DNA of 64,000 nucleotides from Histoplasma ohiense. Its lineage: Eukaryota > Ascomycota > Eurotiomycetes > Onygenales > Ajellomycetaceae. The DNA lies in contig JAEVHH010000003.1 in NCBI GenBank assembly GCA_017607445.1, forward strand, positions 2,232,001 to 2,296,000. Reading direction: 5' to 3'. Each line of letters opens with the position of its first letter. Within the stretch, counting starts at the first letter, position 1. The notes under the pieces are model-generated. The model ran no database searches. It had not been told where the DNA came from and worked only from the letters and a program-made list of their open reading frames with translations. Made by a program: the position numbers and the translations under genes. Positions 1 to 10,591 of this stretch are shown here, in pieces.

Positions 1-1300
1 ATCAATGATCTAGTTTGAATGAGAGTTGCAAGATGAATATATTTTTTGCACACAGCATTATTCAGTCTTCTATCTTAAAGCTTTTTGATATATGACACTG
101 ATTGTAATACTTTTTCTCAGCTGCTTTGACAGCTTCCAGACATTCTCAGATTTTGTTCTCTGCTTGCTTCATTCATTCCACTTGTTTCATCACTGATTTT
201 GACACACTCATGCTTGGGGGTTCCACATCTATGCAAAGTTCAGTTGGTCGGCTGATCATTGCTTCAGATGGTGTCATTTTTATCAATGTGTGGAAGATGT
301 TGTTATATGCCCATTGTGCCAGAGAAATCCATTCTATTCAATTATCTTGCTGGTAGCTGCAATATGTGCAAAGATAATATTCAATCATCTAGTTTAATCA
401 TTCTGTCTGACCATCAGTTTGCAGGTGGAATGCTGTCGATAATTTTCATCAAACATAAAGCAGATAACATAATGTCAATCAAAACTTGCTATTTATTAAT
501 GAATCTCAGTTGCTAATAATGTTTGCAGATAGATCAAAGTTCTTTGCAATCTTTTATACAATAATATCCACAAGTTCTTCTGCATCTAGCTCTGAAGATG
601 TGGGCACAATTATGACTCATTTGATGAATAAATCAACAAATATGACAATAGTATTATAGGTTTGACTTCTCTTTTTATTATCTGACAGTTCTTCAACAAA
701 GTTCATGCTAATTGTATGTCATTTTTTATCTGACACTGAATGTGGTTGTAGTGATCTGTACAGCTTGTGCTGTGGTATCTTGATACATTGACAAACATCA
801 CAAGTTCTCACATATTCTGCAATCTCATTGCTCATATCATGCCACAAGTACTTGTGCTTGATTGCTTCAATGATTTTGTCATGTCCAAAATGGCCACTTT
901 GAAGATCATCATGGTTCATTTTCATTATTTCATGTCTTACAGTCTTGTTTTGTGATATGTAGACTTTATCATCTTTTCTGAGCAGGCCATCTTTATCTAC
1001 TGCTCAGATTGAATAATTATCTACACTAGTATCACTCATCTCTAGTTTTCTGTGAAGTTCAGACATGTCAATGTTTCTATTCTGAATCTGCAGTAAGAGT
1101 TCAATGATAGATTCAGCTATCTCTTCACAATAGACTGTCTCAGACTCAAATACTTTGACAGCTAGAATCTGTGGCATCAGAGTCTCTAAATTTAACTCTG
1201 TAACATCTGTGACCTCATTCTCATCCACAGATGCATTTTTTATCCTGCAGAGATTGTTGTCATCAATGACTACAGATCTCTTCATTCAACAATTTTCATT
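1..1300 (-). pseudogene. GypB-1 integrase remnant
   Basis: This would insert retrotransposon cDNA into the genome. At 719-925 a short open frame holds the integrase HHCC zinc finger: His-x6-His near its start, then the conserved region ending in C-D-V-C. Going to lower coordinates, the degraded core can be read through in-frame TGA codons. Near 30-130 the frame reads into the strand typical of the integrase C-terminal region (a V/IMLCAKNI-like stretch). The fragment at 1004-1285 is the linker between RNase H and the zinc finger. Many stops make it non-functional. Exact domain edges are approximate. Confidence 0.85.
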
Positions 1301-1990
1301 AGCTTGCAGATCTTTTCACATCATCTTGACACATTGATCTAACTTTGTGTTTTCTTTTGTCTTTAGTGACTTAAAGATCCCCTTACACAGCTTCTCTTGC
1401 AGAGTAGAGAGTCTCATCAAGAAAGCTGTGTATTTTACAAAATCTGAGCAATGACTTGATACATCTGCAGGATTATTTTTCTCAGAACAGTGCTCTATTT
1501 CAAAATCAAATGCTGAGAGCATTTTCATCCAGCAAATCTGACACTCATTTAGCTGCTTTGTTGTCATGAAGTGCTGAAGATTGACATGATCAGATAAAAC
1601 AGTTATTGAGTGTCTGCTATCATGTAAGTAGTGACATCATTGTCTGAAAGCTTCTACAATCAGCAACATTTCTAGATCATATATTTGATAATGTCTTTCT
1701 GTTTCTGTGAGCTTTCTAGACCAAAACACAATTGAGTGTCAGTGATCATCATTCATTAATTGTGATATTACTGCAGCAATTGCAACATCAGATTCATCTG
1801 TTTCTATACAGAGTTTTTACTGCAGATCAAAGTGGATCAACAATGATGCTTTTGTAAAGCATTCTTTTAACTGCAAAATTGTGTGCTTGCAGTTTTTGTC
1901 TAATTGAATAGATGCATTATTCTTCCCCCTTTTTGTTTTGTAACCTTTTAACAATTCAGTCAGAGATGCCGTTATTATCGAGAACTTGTA
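1300..1990 (-). pseudogene. GypB-1 RNase H remnant
   Basis: This is the RNase H domain of the Gypsy pol polyprotein, which degrades the RNA template during reverse transcription. Reading the minus strand from about 1870 downward gives a first acidic block (ETDES), a second (YDLEML) and a third (LSDHVNLQ). Their order and spacing match Ty3/Gypsy RNase H. The longest open piece is 1316-1567. Trp codons turned into TGA interrupt the frame. It lies directly after RT and before the integrase linker. Confidence 0.85.
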
Positions 1991-2950
1991 TATGAATCAA
2001 CAATAGAAATTGATGAATTCTAGAAATATTTGCAATTTGTTTATAGTTCACAGTTCTGATCAATCTAGAATTGTGTCAACACAGCATTTCTCAACAGTAA
2101 TGCTCTGTGTGGTAATCACAAAACTCAAAAATCCAATTTCTGTTGTGTGGAACATACACTTACTAAGTTTGGCATATAGTCTCCATCACCTTAACCATTC
2201 CAGCACATTCTTAACATGGACAACATGTTCATCAAGCATGTTTGAATAAATTACAATATCATCAAGATAAGCCACACAATATATGTCTAAAAGGTCACTG
2301 AGGGCTTTGTTGATATAAGATTGAAAGATCACAGGGGCATTGATTAGCTCAAAAGATAAGACTAGATATTCAAAATGTTCATATCATGTTTGAAATGCTG
2401 TTTTTCATTCATCCCTCACTCATATGCAAATTCTATGATACACATCTCTAAGGTTCAGTTGTGTATATATTTTAGCATCTGCTAATCTATCAAGTATTTC
2501 ACTTATCAAGAGCAGTGGATATCAATTCTTGACTGTTATTTCATTCAATTCTTGATAATCCATGCAAAGATGCAGGGTTCCATCCTTCTTGAGCATGAAT
2601 AATACTGATGTGCTGACTGAACTCTTGAATGAATATATCCAATTCTTCTCTAATGTTTTTTTGATATATTCTTGGAGGACAGAGAGTTCTTGAGGTGATA
2701 AGTTATATATCAGTTGGTATGAAGATTCCTTGCTAGATTTGAGCTCTATGGCATGATCATGAGATGCATGTTCCACATCAGATATGTCTTCTTGGAATAT
2801 ATCAAGATAATCTTTATAATCATCTGGGATATTTGGCTCAGTTGCTGCACTCACAGCTTGTAATGGTAAGGCAGTGAATATAATATTGCCATCATCAATT
2901 AGTGTTGCAAATTCTTTAGCAGTATTCAGATGTATGTGGTTAATATTCAA
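1990..2950 (-). pseudogene. GypB-1 reverse transcriptase remnant
   Basis: This RT domain would copy the element RNA. The open piece 2522-2950 carries the region preceding RT and the start of RT itself, with a peptide resembling the usual LFMLKKDGTLHLCMDYQELN block. The catalytic box reads Y-L-D-D at 2258-2269 (minus strand), so the metal-binding aspartates are still encoded even though the frame is interrupted between the two. TGA stops and frame breaks separate the segments. Confidence 0.9.
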
Positions 2951-3118
2951 TGCTTTTCTATAGATTCAGCATCTTTGCACCCAGTCAATATCAGAGTTCA
3001 CAGCTTTCAATCACAGCATGTCCAAAATTACATCATATTCACTAATATCAGTCTCTTTGAAATGATGGAATCCTTCTTGAAGAACATGTTCATCATCAAT
3101 AATCTTCATTACAGCTCT

Positions 3119-3304
3119 TCATTGTTCATACAACTTAATCTTATGATTATCAACTGCTTTCACTACTTTTGGTTTATCTTCTGCCTTTGAGAAATATTTT
3201 GATGCCCAGGTGTGGGACACAAAGTTCACATCCATGTCAGAATCCACTAGCATCCACACCATCGACCATTCTGCTTCTGTCAGCATCCATGTATTCATCA
3301 CCAA
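3119..3304 (-). pseudogene. GypB-1 retropepsin-like protease remnant
   Basis: This is an aspartic protease fragment lying between gag and RT. The minus-strand translation has L-V-D-S-D followed by V-N-F-V-S. The expected active-site triplet is D-S/T-G, so the glycine has changed to Asp, which fits GG to GA mutation on this strand. Such a protease would cleave the Gag-Pol polyprotein. The changed triplet and the broken frame suggest it is dead. Confidence 0.75.
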
Positions 3305-3399
3305 TAATTGTTTATCTCACAGCCTGGTTGTTCATATTCCCAATGCAGCAGCTGCTTCTATGATTGAAATTGTTGATTTTTTGCTTGTCAAACTTGATT

Positions 3400-4416
3400 G
3401 TGCTTTTCAGAGTGTAACATTCAACAATCATTTGCAACATGACCCTTTTTATGACAGTGAGAACACTTCTTCATCCAGTTATATTTATCTTTCTTGATTT
3501 GTTCAGTTGAATTCATTTGTTTCTCTTGTTTTCTCTTGTTTCAACAGTTGCTAAATTTATCAGAACAGTGCTGATTCTCTACAAATATCACAGATCTTTC
3601 TTTGTGAATAGCATGCTGTCACTTTGACATATTTTCTTCAAGAGTCTGTAGAGTTCAAAGCAACTCTTTGTAGTTCTGAGACTCTTGATTTCAATGATTG
3701 AGTTCTGTGTGTAATATCTTCAATGTCTTATTATGCAAGTTATCCATTCTTTGTTCTTTGCTATATGACAGTAAGTAGTATTCTCAGTCTTTGAGATATT
3801 TAGAAAAATTGTGTATCAATTGTCATTCTTATTGCTTTGTATCTTGAAACTTTTGACTCATCAATCAGTATTGGTTCTGTGGATTGTTAATTTGCATTTC
3901 TAGATGTGATAGCATATCATCAAAAGTCAATGATGTTGCTCCTCCATGTCTCTCATATGATGATACAAAATTCAACCATTTCTGCTTAATGTGGATGTCA
4001 AGATAGAGTTTAGCATCATTTATCTTGTGTTCTTTCTTTTGATAATACTGACAGTGGTGTGTAAAGAGAGTCAACATGCAATCTTTATAGTTCTTGAATT
4101 CTAACATATTTTTTCCTCAATAATAGTTCTTAATCTCTAATCTCAGTGGTGGTTCATTATCATCATCTGTATCATTCACAGATCGATTTTGCAGCAGTTC
4201 TGTGGTGATATTCTGGGTTAATTGAGATTCAATGAGAGTATCTCCATGAATCTGTGCTTTCAATTCATTGAGCTGCTGTTGTGCATGCAGGATAGCTAAT
4301 TGCTGCTCTCATTCACAAATTTGATCATTCAACTGTTGCAAACACACATTGTGATCATCAAAGACAGTAGAAGATTCAGATTGATTTTCAAGAGATCTTG
4401 CACATATCAAAACCAT
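3400..4416 (-). pseudogene. GypB-1 Gag with zinc knuckle
   Basis: Gag forms the virus-like particle that packages element RNA. A candidate start ATG lies at 4414-4416 on the minus strand, about 105 bases inside the 5' LTR. The N-terminal part is Gln-rich and probably coiled coil, followed by a capsid-like core (open at 3865-4107). A CCHC zinc knuckle of the form C-x2-C-x4-H-x4-C is readable at about 3424-3465. Stops inside the frame, mostly TGA, make it a pseudogene. The same three blocks recur in GypB-2 and GypB-3. Confidence 0.82.
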
Positions 4417-4424
4417 CTTACATG

Positions 4425-4463
4425 TTTTAACTAATGTTGCATGTTTTAACTAATGTTGCATGC
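4425..4463. repeat. 19-bp tandem duplication in GypB-1 leader
   Basis: Two adjacent copies of gttttaactaatgttgcat stand here. The same leader position in GypB-2 (near 57548) and GypB-3 (near 59930) has one copy. It is a small local duplication with no visible function. Confidence 0.8.
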
Positions 4464-4509
4464 TTTATTGTAGGTGTGTGTAACAACAGACCACTCAAAT
4501 AAAGTTTAG

Positions 4510-4521
4510 AGTGATTAGAAT
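4510..4521 (-). promoter_or_regulatory. Candidate primer-binding site of GypB-1
   Basis: The bases just inside the 5' LTR should prime minus-strand DNA synthesis. They do not begin with the TGG expected when a tRNA 3' end is the primer. The 9-mer at 4510-4518 is instead the reverse complement of the 9-mer at 4611-4619 inside the adjoining LTR, which lies about 35-40 bases downstream of a TATA-like stretch (4651-4660) in element orientation. This fits self-priming by the RNA 5' end, as known for Tf1. Nine bases is a short match, so this is tentative. Confidence 0.4.
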
Positions 4522-4792
4522 TGTAAGAGATGGTTGTAGGTATAATTATGAGAGTAGTGTGAAGTATGCATGTAGGATGTTATGAAGATAGCAATCTCTA
4601 TTATTCAAAGCTAATCACTGATCTCCTAATATCTACAGATATCAGTGAGCATTATATAGACAACCACCATGCACTACAGCTGCCTATGGTGCTGTGTGCT
4701 ATGTCCCTCCTCATTAATTCTGGCGTGTTCTGTGTTCTTCTATCGCCACATAGCTATTTCCTAATATAGATATCTCCGTTGCGCCTATTACA
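4522..4792 (-). repeat. GypB-1 5' LTR (271 bp)
   Basis: Bounded by tgtaagag at one end and cctattaca at the other (TG...CA type), and the same length as the LTRs at 31467-31737, 57632-57902 and 60006-60276. In element orientation it holds a TATA-like stretch (RC of 4651-4660). Its outer end keeps CpG sites (near 4744 and 4777-4784), which the internal end of the related LTR at 31737 has lost. The flanking 5-mer is aatgg; the partner LTR is outside the window. Confidence 0.92.
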
Positions 4793-4868
4793 AATGGCCA
4801 GAAATGAGTGGGTGCAGAAGAGGAGTTGATTGCGTAAGTTAATTACTAACAGATGCTAACCCGTCACA
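4793..4868 (-). repeat. Inverted fragment of a GypA LTR
   Basis: These bases match the terminal part of the GypA LTR on the minus strand (compare 47363-47438) and stop precisely at the LTR end ...cccgtcaca. The next base begins the leader of plus-strand GypA-1. This reads as a second GypA element integrated head-on into the GypA-1 leader and later replaced on its left by GypB-1. Four CpGs survive, as at other outer LTR ends. Confidence 0.8.
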
Positions 4869-5057
4869 AACTGAGTGTCTACAAGTATCCCCTTTTCTTT
4901 TTATTATTATTATATGTCTCTAGATATTGAAATGAATTACAAACAATTCTACAAACACTCACTGCATCTGAATGTGGTGGACAACAACTTAGATCTACAA
5001 AGTATCCTTCAGCAGCAAGTGCTACAGATGACTGAATTGCAATAATGACTTGCTGAG

Positions 5058-5985
5058 ATGAGCACTTCTGTGTTCATCATTTCTTCTACACCCACATCTT
5101 ATGAAAAGCTCTCAAGAAAGAAGCTTTCAATTCTCAACAAATATGAGAGAGATCTAGCACTCTACCTCACATGAAAGTCAAAAGTGAATATCAAATTGAA
5201 CATCAATGAATGAGCAATAGGCTTGCTATTCAATCAAGTGTGGTATATTCATAGCAGATTGAATGGTGATTTGTTAGCAAAATTTCAATTCTGAATGAGT
5301 CATTGTCAGAATCATCAGTATATATCAGAGCTAGTCTTTCAACAACTCAACTCCCTCTTCCTCAATTCTACACTTCAAATCAAGACATTGAACTGGCTTA
5401 ATCAGACTCATCAGATGAATGTTGTGTTGACAATTTATCATTCTGAATTCAATTGCAAGCTTCTAGAAGCAGATGAGCAAGACTGAGATGATGCTGTCAA
5501 AATCAATATATTGTTCAAAAACTTGAACTTTCAGTTGTATAATTGAAGTATAGAGTGTTCAAAATTCTCAATATACAGTGAATTCTGCACTGATCTTCAT
5601 CTATTGAACAACAATCTGTCTCAGTTTCATGCACTTCAAAATTGTAGAGAATTTCACTGAATAAATGTGTACACTCTGAACTGCTCTGCAGCACTCTCTG
5701 CCTTCAAATCAGAATCAATGAACTGAGTTCCACATGTGAACACAAGTCATCTGAGAGTCTCTAACATCTCAGAGAAGAATGCTGCTGATTGAATCATCAG
5801 AGAAGTCTGCATACACTGCAACAAGTCAGAGCACTTCACAAATCAATGTTCAAATGCAATTACTCTGAGCAAACCCCCCACACACATGAACACCACATCA
5901 CTCATGGACAAGCAAGAACAGAGAAAAGACAAGCTCTCACTCTAAAACACAGACAAAAGCTCAAGAAGCAAAAAGCTAGCTGAAG
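5058..5985 (+). pseudogene. GypA-1 Gag remnant
   Basis: Begins at ATG 5058 with the same N-terminus as the better preserved copy at 46374 (-). The capsid-like part is visible in pieces (for example 5295-5486). A CCHC knuckle reads C-I-H-C-x4-H-x4-C near 5808-5849. A basic Lys/Arg/Gln-rich tail follows to about 5985. Several Trp positions have become TGA. It would have packaged element RNA when intact. Confidence 0.85.
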
Positions 5986-6029
5986 ATTTGAGCAGAAGAT
6001 GCAAGTGAATGCAATTATAATCTCTGACA

Positions 6030-6298
6030 TTATAAATAGCTTAGTCAATGTATGAGCAATGATAGACAGTGATTTTCTTCACTACACTCTTATAGACACT
6101 CAGCTGATTGAGAAGCATAAGCTTCAGTGTATTCTCTTTTTCAAATCATATAAACTCAGTGGATTTGACAGTCTCAGAGGATCCATCTTCTACAACATGA
6201 TAAGATTTAATATCAATGTAGAAGAATATGAGAAAAAGAATGTATATACATACAAAATACAAAACCTTGAGTATGATCTAAAGCTCAGTCTATCATAA
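6030..6298 (+). pseudogene. GypA-1 protease remnant
   Basis: The frame opening at 6059 reads M-I-D-S-D, which corresponds to the retropepsin D-S-G active site with the Gly lost. Length and position between the zinc knuckle and RT fit the pol protease. The same segment in GypA-2 is 30822-31061 and shows the same Gly-to-Asp change. Confidence 0.65.
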
Positions 6299-6316
6299 CT
6301 CACAGAATTTGAAACC

Positions 6317-7440
6317 TTGTTGAACACACACAATCACTGTCTTATTTTTTCAGAAGATGACTGTGTTTACAAGAAGAATGTTGATAGAACTACTGATCTC
6401 ATTCAGATATCAGCAGAAGTGTACAAACTACTAATCTGTCAAATGCATGAGAAGAAGAATGTCCAAGTGTTCATTGCTAGCATGATGAATATCAAAAAAG
6501 TATTAGAAAAGTTAGAACTCAAAGACTTCAAAAAATCACACAAGAAACTATCTGAATCATATAAAGACTTTACAGACATATTCAATGAGAAAGAAGCTGA
6601 AAAGCTTCCCTCTCACTGAGAATCTGATATAGATCATACAATTAAACTCATCAAAAAAAACAGTAAGAACTCACAACTGCTCTGAGATTCTCTCTACAGT
6701 ATATCACATAATGAGCTTCTTGTTCTATGAAAAATACTCAATAGATTACTAGACAAAGACTTCATTTGTGTTAGCAACTCATCTGCTGCAGTATCTGTAC
6801 TGTTAGCAAAGAAATCAGAAGAAGACTTACAATTCTGTATTGACTATCAAGAACTCAACAAGATTATATAGAAGAACTGATATTCTCTTCCACTCATCAA
6901 TGAAACACTTGAATGAATAGAAAAAGTAAAATGATTTACAAAACTTGACATCTCTGCAGCCTTCTACAAGATAAGAATTAATGAAGATGATGAATGATTA
7001 ACTATCTTTTGTATGTGTTATGGATTATACAAATAGACAGTGATCCTCTTTGGATTAGCAAATGCTTCAAGAATGTTTCAGAAATACATTAACTGAGCTC
7101 TACAAGATCTGCTTGATGAGATCATCTCAGTGTACATGAATGATATCTTGATCTTCACTGATGAATTGTTCACTGAGCACTGTAAGTATATATGACAAGT
7201 GCTTGACCATCTATGAAAAGCTGGACTGTAAGTGAACATTGATAAATGTGACTTTGAGATCAAGTCTACAATCTATCTAGAATTCATCATCAAAGCTGAA
7301 AAAGATGTATGTATGAATTCTAAGAAGATGGAAGCAATTCTCAACTGAGAGATATCAGTCTTGATAAAAGAGACTAGAAGCTTTCTAGAATTCATCAACT
7401 TCTACTGAAGATTCATTAAAGACTTCTCTGATATTGTACA
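6317..7440 (+). pseudogene. GypA-1 reverse transcriptase remnant
   Basis: An open start segment (6317-6619) ends in the acidic stretch that precedes RT in Gypsy elements. RT follows, with an F-C-I-D-Y-Q-E-L-N-like block near 6830-6860. The catalytic box at 7133-7144 reads Y-M-N-D, not Y-M-D-D. The change of the first catalytic Asp to Asn is explained by GG to GA mutation (atggat to atgaat). Many TGA codons replace Trp. The enzyme cannot be active. Confidence 0.88.
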
Positions 7441-7910
7441 ACCACTGAGAGATCTGATTCAGAAAGACACTGTATTTCAATGAACTGACAAAGCAGATGC
7501 AGCATTCAAAAAGCTGAAGTATATATTCACAAACACTTCAATGCTGTAATCATTCAATTCAGATAAGCATACAATTCTTGAAACAGACATCTTGAGTTAT
7601 GTAGTAGATGAGGCACTAATATAATACAATAACAAAGATGTTCTACAATTTTGTGCCTTCATCTTGAAAAAGATGTCATTCACTGAATGCAACTACAAGA
7701 TCTATGACAAAAAGCTTCTAGCAATTATACAATGTCTTGAGAAATGAAAGTTCAAACTTATGAGTGTTGAGAAGTTTGAGATTGTTATCAATCATAAGAA
7801 TTTAGAATATTTCACAATCACTTATAAGCTTACTGAGAGATATATGTGTTGATCATTGTTTCTTAGCTGTTTTTCATTCACAATTTGTTATTGATCTGAA
7901 GTAGAGAACA
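7440..7910 (+). pseudogene. GypA-1 RNase H remnant
   Basis: Homologous to the readable RNase H at 43685-43950 (-) in GypA-3. An ETD-like first acidic block lies near 7582 and a YDKKLLA-like block near 7705. Stops are scattered. The position directly after RT is the usual Ty3/Gypsy order. Confidence 0.8.
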
Positions 7911-7929
7911 CTCTTGTGAATATTCTGTC

Positions 7930-9564
7930 TCACTGAGAATAAAATATACCATCTGATGACTTAGATGACAGATGAAAACACTGAGAGCATCAGTTAATCA
8001 ACTTCACAATCATAGAAAGTTCTACACAATCAGACAAACTCTGTGTACATATCAATCAGTTTCAAACTCAAGAACTCTTGCTCAAAGAACAATGAAGACT
8101 AGCAGCAGAAGTAGATGAATTCTGACAGCAAGCTACTGAAGTCATACAAAGTAAAACACCTCAATTCCTCACAGATGTATACTCAAGAACAGATATCTCA
8201 ACATATTCAATTGATGATGACAACTGCTTACACTTTCAAGATAGACAATGAATCTCTGATTCAGAATCTCTATGACCACAGATCATGCAAGAAATTCATG
8301 ACTTACTGATGATCAGACACTCAGAATATAAAATCATGTACAACATCATTGTCTGAGAATTCTACTGATCAGATATATTGAAAGACATACACTGATTTGT
8401 ATGCAACTGTGATCACTGTGACTCAGTGATGATATGATGTGAATACTGAAAAGAGATGCTAAAGTCTCTATCTGTCTCTGACTGAACTTAATGCAAAATA
8501 GCTATTGATTTTGCAGTTTTCTTACTCAAAAATGAAGATTCTACAAACATTCTAGTCAATGTCAACTGACTCAGTAAGGGTGTAATACTACAGCTCTGTG
8601 ACAAGATGAATACTGAAGTAATTGCAGATGCCTTCATCAGAAGCTCATTCTATTATATACACAGTCTATCTTCATTCATTGTGTCAGATAGAAACAGTCA
8701 ATTTGTCAGTGCACTCTGAGTCTGTGTATGTCAATTATTAAAAATTGAATGAAAGTTATCAACAGTGTATCATTCAGAGACTGATGAAGCTACTGAAAGA
8801 ATGATACAAATAGTAAAGAACATTCTCTGTAAGTTCTGTAATTATACACAAGACAACTGAAGCAATCTGCTGTCACACACTGAGATTGTGATTAACAGTC
8901 AAGATTTTATCACAACAGATGTAAGCTCATTCTTTCTTCTACATAAATACAACTTAGAGATTCTGAACTTCTTCAAGACTCTCTGAGAAACCATATACAT
9001 CTGCAGTCTCATACAGACAGCAGAGAACATTATAAGCAAGCTGAAGAAAATCTACAAATAAGCAGAAGCTTCAATGATCAGCATTTAGTAAAATTACAAG
9101 AATCAAGCAAACATCAGAAAAAGTTCTGCAACTTGATATTATATAGAAGACAAAGTCTGACTAAATCTCAAGAATATAAAAACAGATCATCTCTCATGTA
9201 CACTAGATTATCATCACATCAAATATATGATGAAGAAAGTGTTAGATACATATGATTATCAACTCAACACTCTGTCTGATATTCACAACATCTTTCATAT
9301 GAATCTGCTCTGATCTGTGGCTGAGAATCCATTCCTCTCACAGAGAATCTCTGATTGACAGTCATCTGCCATTATAGAAGAAGACAATGAACTCAAGTGA
9401 GAAATCAAAGCAATTCTTGACAATAGAATCAACCATCACCACTGTGAATATCTCATCAAATGAATAGAATATGATTGTCTGATCTGAGAATTCATGTCTG
9501 CCTTGAAGGACACTGCTGTTCTTGACATCTACAAGTTCTCACTCACTCTGATAGAGAGGGATAA
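7930..9564 (+). pseudogene. GypA-1 integrase and chromodomain-region remnant
   Basis: The integrase leader and zinc finger start near 8115. The catalytic core is readable through stops: an I-A-I-D-F block near 8505, an S-D-R-N-S-Q-F block near 8690 and the segment with the final Glu near 8770. From about 9120 the C-terminal GPY/F-like region runs on, and a degraded chromodomain ends against the LTR. The purine-rich run 9552-9564 (tagagagggataa) is the polypurine tract that primes plus-strand DNA. Confidence 0.82.
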
Positions 9565-9649
9565 TGTGATGGATTAGCATCTGTTAATAATTAACTTACA
9601 CAATCAACTCTTCTTCTGCATTCATTTGTTTCTGACTGTTGTGATTTTG

Positions 9650-9940
9650 TGTAATTCTCAATGTTCTTCTGCTCTGTGCTTCACACTTGTATAGTTTCTA
9701 ATGATTCTTCTGCATAGCTCTTAACATTCTTTCACTCTATACTTTATGCTTGTATAGTCTCTAATGATTCTTCTGTATAGCTTCTAACATTCTCTCACTC
9801 TGTGTTCTGTACTCATGTAGTCTCTAACAATTCTTCTATGTAGCTCTCAATGATTCTTCTGCTTTATACTCTGCATTTATATAGTTTCTAATGATTCTTC
9901 TGCATAGCTCTTAATATTCTTCTGCTCCACACTTCACTAT
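9650..9940 (+). repeat. Tandem ~66-bp repeats in GypA U3
   Basis: A unit containing tctaatgattcttctg, followed by a short 'agctcttaacattc' type segment, recurs four to five times before the TATA box. The same array stands in both GypA-3 LTRs (about 41480-41790 and 47040-47370). Placement in U3 suggests promoter or enhancer repeats, which is an inference from position only. Confidence 0.75.
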
Positions 9941-9979
9941 GAAGCAGCTGCTGATATTCTTTCATCTCAAACTTCTCTC

Positions 9980-10049
9980 TATAAAAACCCTCTTCATATG
10001 ACCTTTTCTTCTGATTTCTTTTCTCTTTCTTTCCTTAATCAATTCGTAA
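9980..10049 (+). promoter_or_regulatory. GypA LTR promoter: TATA box and probable start
   Basis: tataaaaa at 9980-9987 is followed by a pyrimidine-rich stretch and then the 13-mer at 10037-10049. The same 13-mer in reverse complement is the sequence directly inside the 5' LTR of GypA-2 (29347-29359) and GypA-3 (46892-46904). If the RNA starts there, its 5' end can fold onto the primer site. Confidence 0.6.
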
Positions 10050-10098
10050 TCTGTAATTAGAATAATATCAAATCGTTAATCGAAGTACGTCTGTTACA

Positions 10099-10591
10099 CA
10101 GTCATCAAAGCTGAAGTATTTCAACAAATCATTCTAAAGTGATACAACTCAGCTGATGATCTGAAGTACAACTCATTGAATGATGAACACTGAAGCAGTA
10201 TAAAAAACCTGCTCTGAAATCTCTGAGTTGAGATGAAGAAGATAGAGTGCAATATTATTGAAGTACAGAGTATCTCTTCAGACATGAATGAAATCACAGT
10301 GCAGCTGCTCAAAGCATACTGACAGTATATGTCTCTCTTTATACAGCAGCTATACAACTGCTGCCTTCAGCTCTGCCACTTTTCATGAATCTGAAAGTTG
10401 ACAGAGATGACAATGATATTTAAAGTAGATAAAAGAAATAGAAACTCAGTCCACTTCTGAAGACTTATTATTCTTCTCTCAGTAATCTTCAAGGAACTGA
10501 AACACATCATTGTAAGATGACTGACATACACAGTACTCATTCATAATGTGATCAGTTCACAGTATAAAGAGATGCTGTTCAGATGATCTGC
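10099..10591 (+). mobile_element. Tad-1 LINE, left fragment
   Basis: Plus-strand LINE ORF2 sequence from between endonuclease and RT, homologous to 52488-52955 of Tad-4. It starts directly at the end of the GypA-1 LTR and stops at Tad-2. The rest of the same copy resumes at 25992. The 16-mer tgttcagatgatctgc at 10576-10591 is repeated at 25992-26007 and is the target duplication of Tad-2. Confidence 0.88.

Larger units (their letters stand above)
1..4792 (-). mobile_element. GypB-1, degraded Ty3/Gypsy chromovirus (3' end outside window)
   Basis: This is a minus-strand LTR retrotransposon reading, from high to low coordinates, 5' LTR, gag, protease, reverse transcriptase, RNase H and integrase. 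The order protease-RT-RNase H-integrase defines Ty3/Gypsy. The coding frame is broken many times, mostly by TGA where Trp or Arg is expected. The 3' part (end of integrase, chromodomain, 3' LTR) lies before base 1. It is an uninterrupted relative of GypB-2 and so supplies the empty sites for the four insertions in that copy: 1450-1454, 2609-2613, 2810-2817 and 3009-3024. Confidence 0.93.
4869..10098 (+). mobile_element. GypA-1, degraded Ty3/Gypsy chromovirus lacking 5' LTR
   Basis: Plus-strand element with leader, gag (CCHC knuckle), protease, RT, RNase H, integrase, C-terminal region and a complete 534 bp 3' LTR. The 5' LTR and most of the leader are missing; the leader begins at aactgagtgtctac, joined to an inverted LTR scrap. 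It is about 5.2 kb against 6.1 kb for GypA-3. Sequence is nearly free of CpG, CC and GG, and TGA stops break the frame. Its 3' LTR end abuts a Tad LINE at 10099, so it was probably inserted into that LINE. Confidence 0.93.
9565..10098 (+). repeat. GypA-1 3' LTR (534 bp)
   Basis: Starts TGTGATGG and ends CTGTTACA; exactly 534 bp, the same as both LTRs of GypA-3. It contains a TATA box at 9980-9987. The candidate transcript start aatcaattcgtaa lies at 10037-10049, about 57 bases downstream, and is complementary to the GypA primer-binding site. The outer 60 bases keep four CpGs while the rest of the LTR has almost none. Confidence 0.95.

Noticed and set aside
1..4792. Plus-strand short frames (for example 126-356, 2010-2249, 3210-3497) as host genes
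   Set aside because: They are antisense shadows of GypB pol and gag and recur at the same places in GypB-2 and GypB-3.
5058..9540. TGA used as a Trp codon (changed genetic code), since TGA replaces TGG so often
   Set aside because: TGA also replaces CGA (Arg) positions, and the same C-to-T changes hit noncoding LTRs and create Asp-to-Asn and Gly-to-Asp losses at active sites. Mutation explains it; less mutated copies still use TGG.
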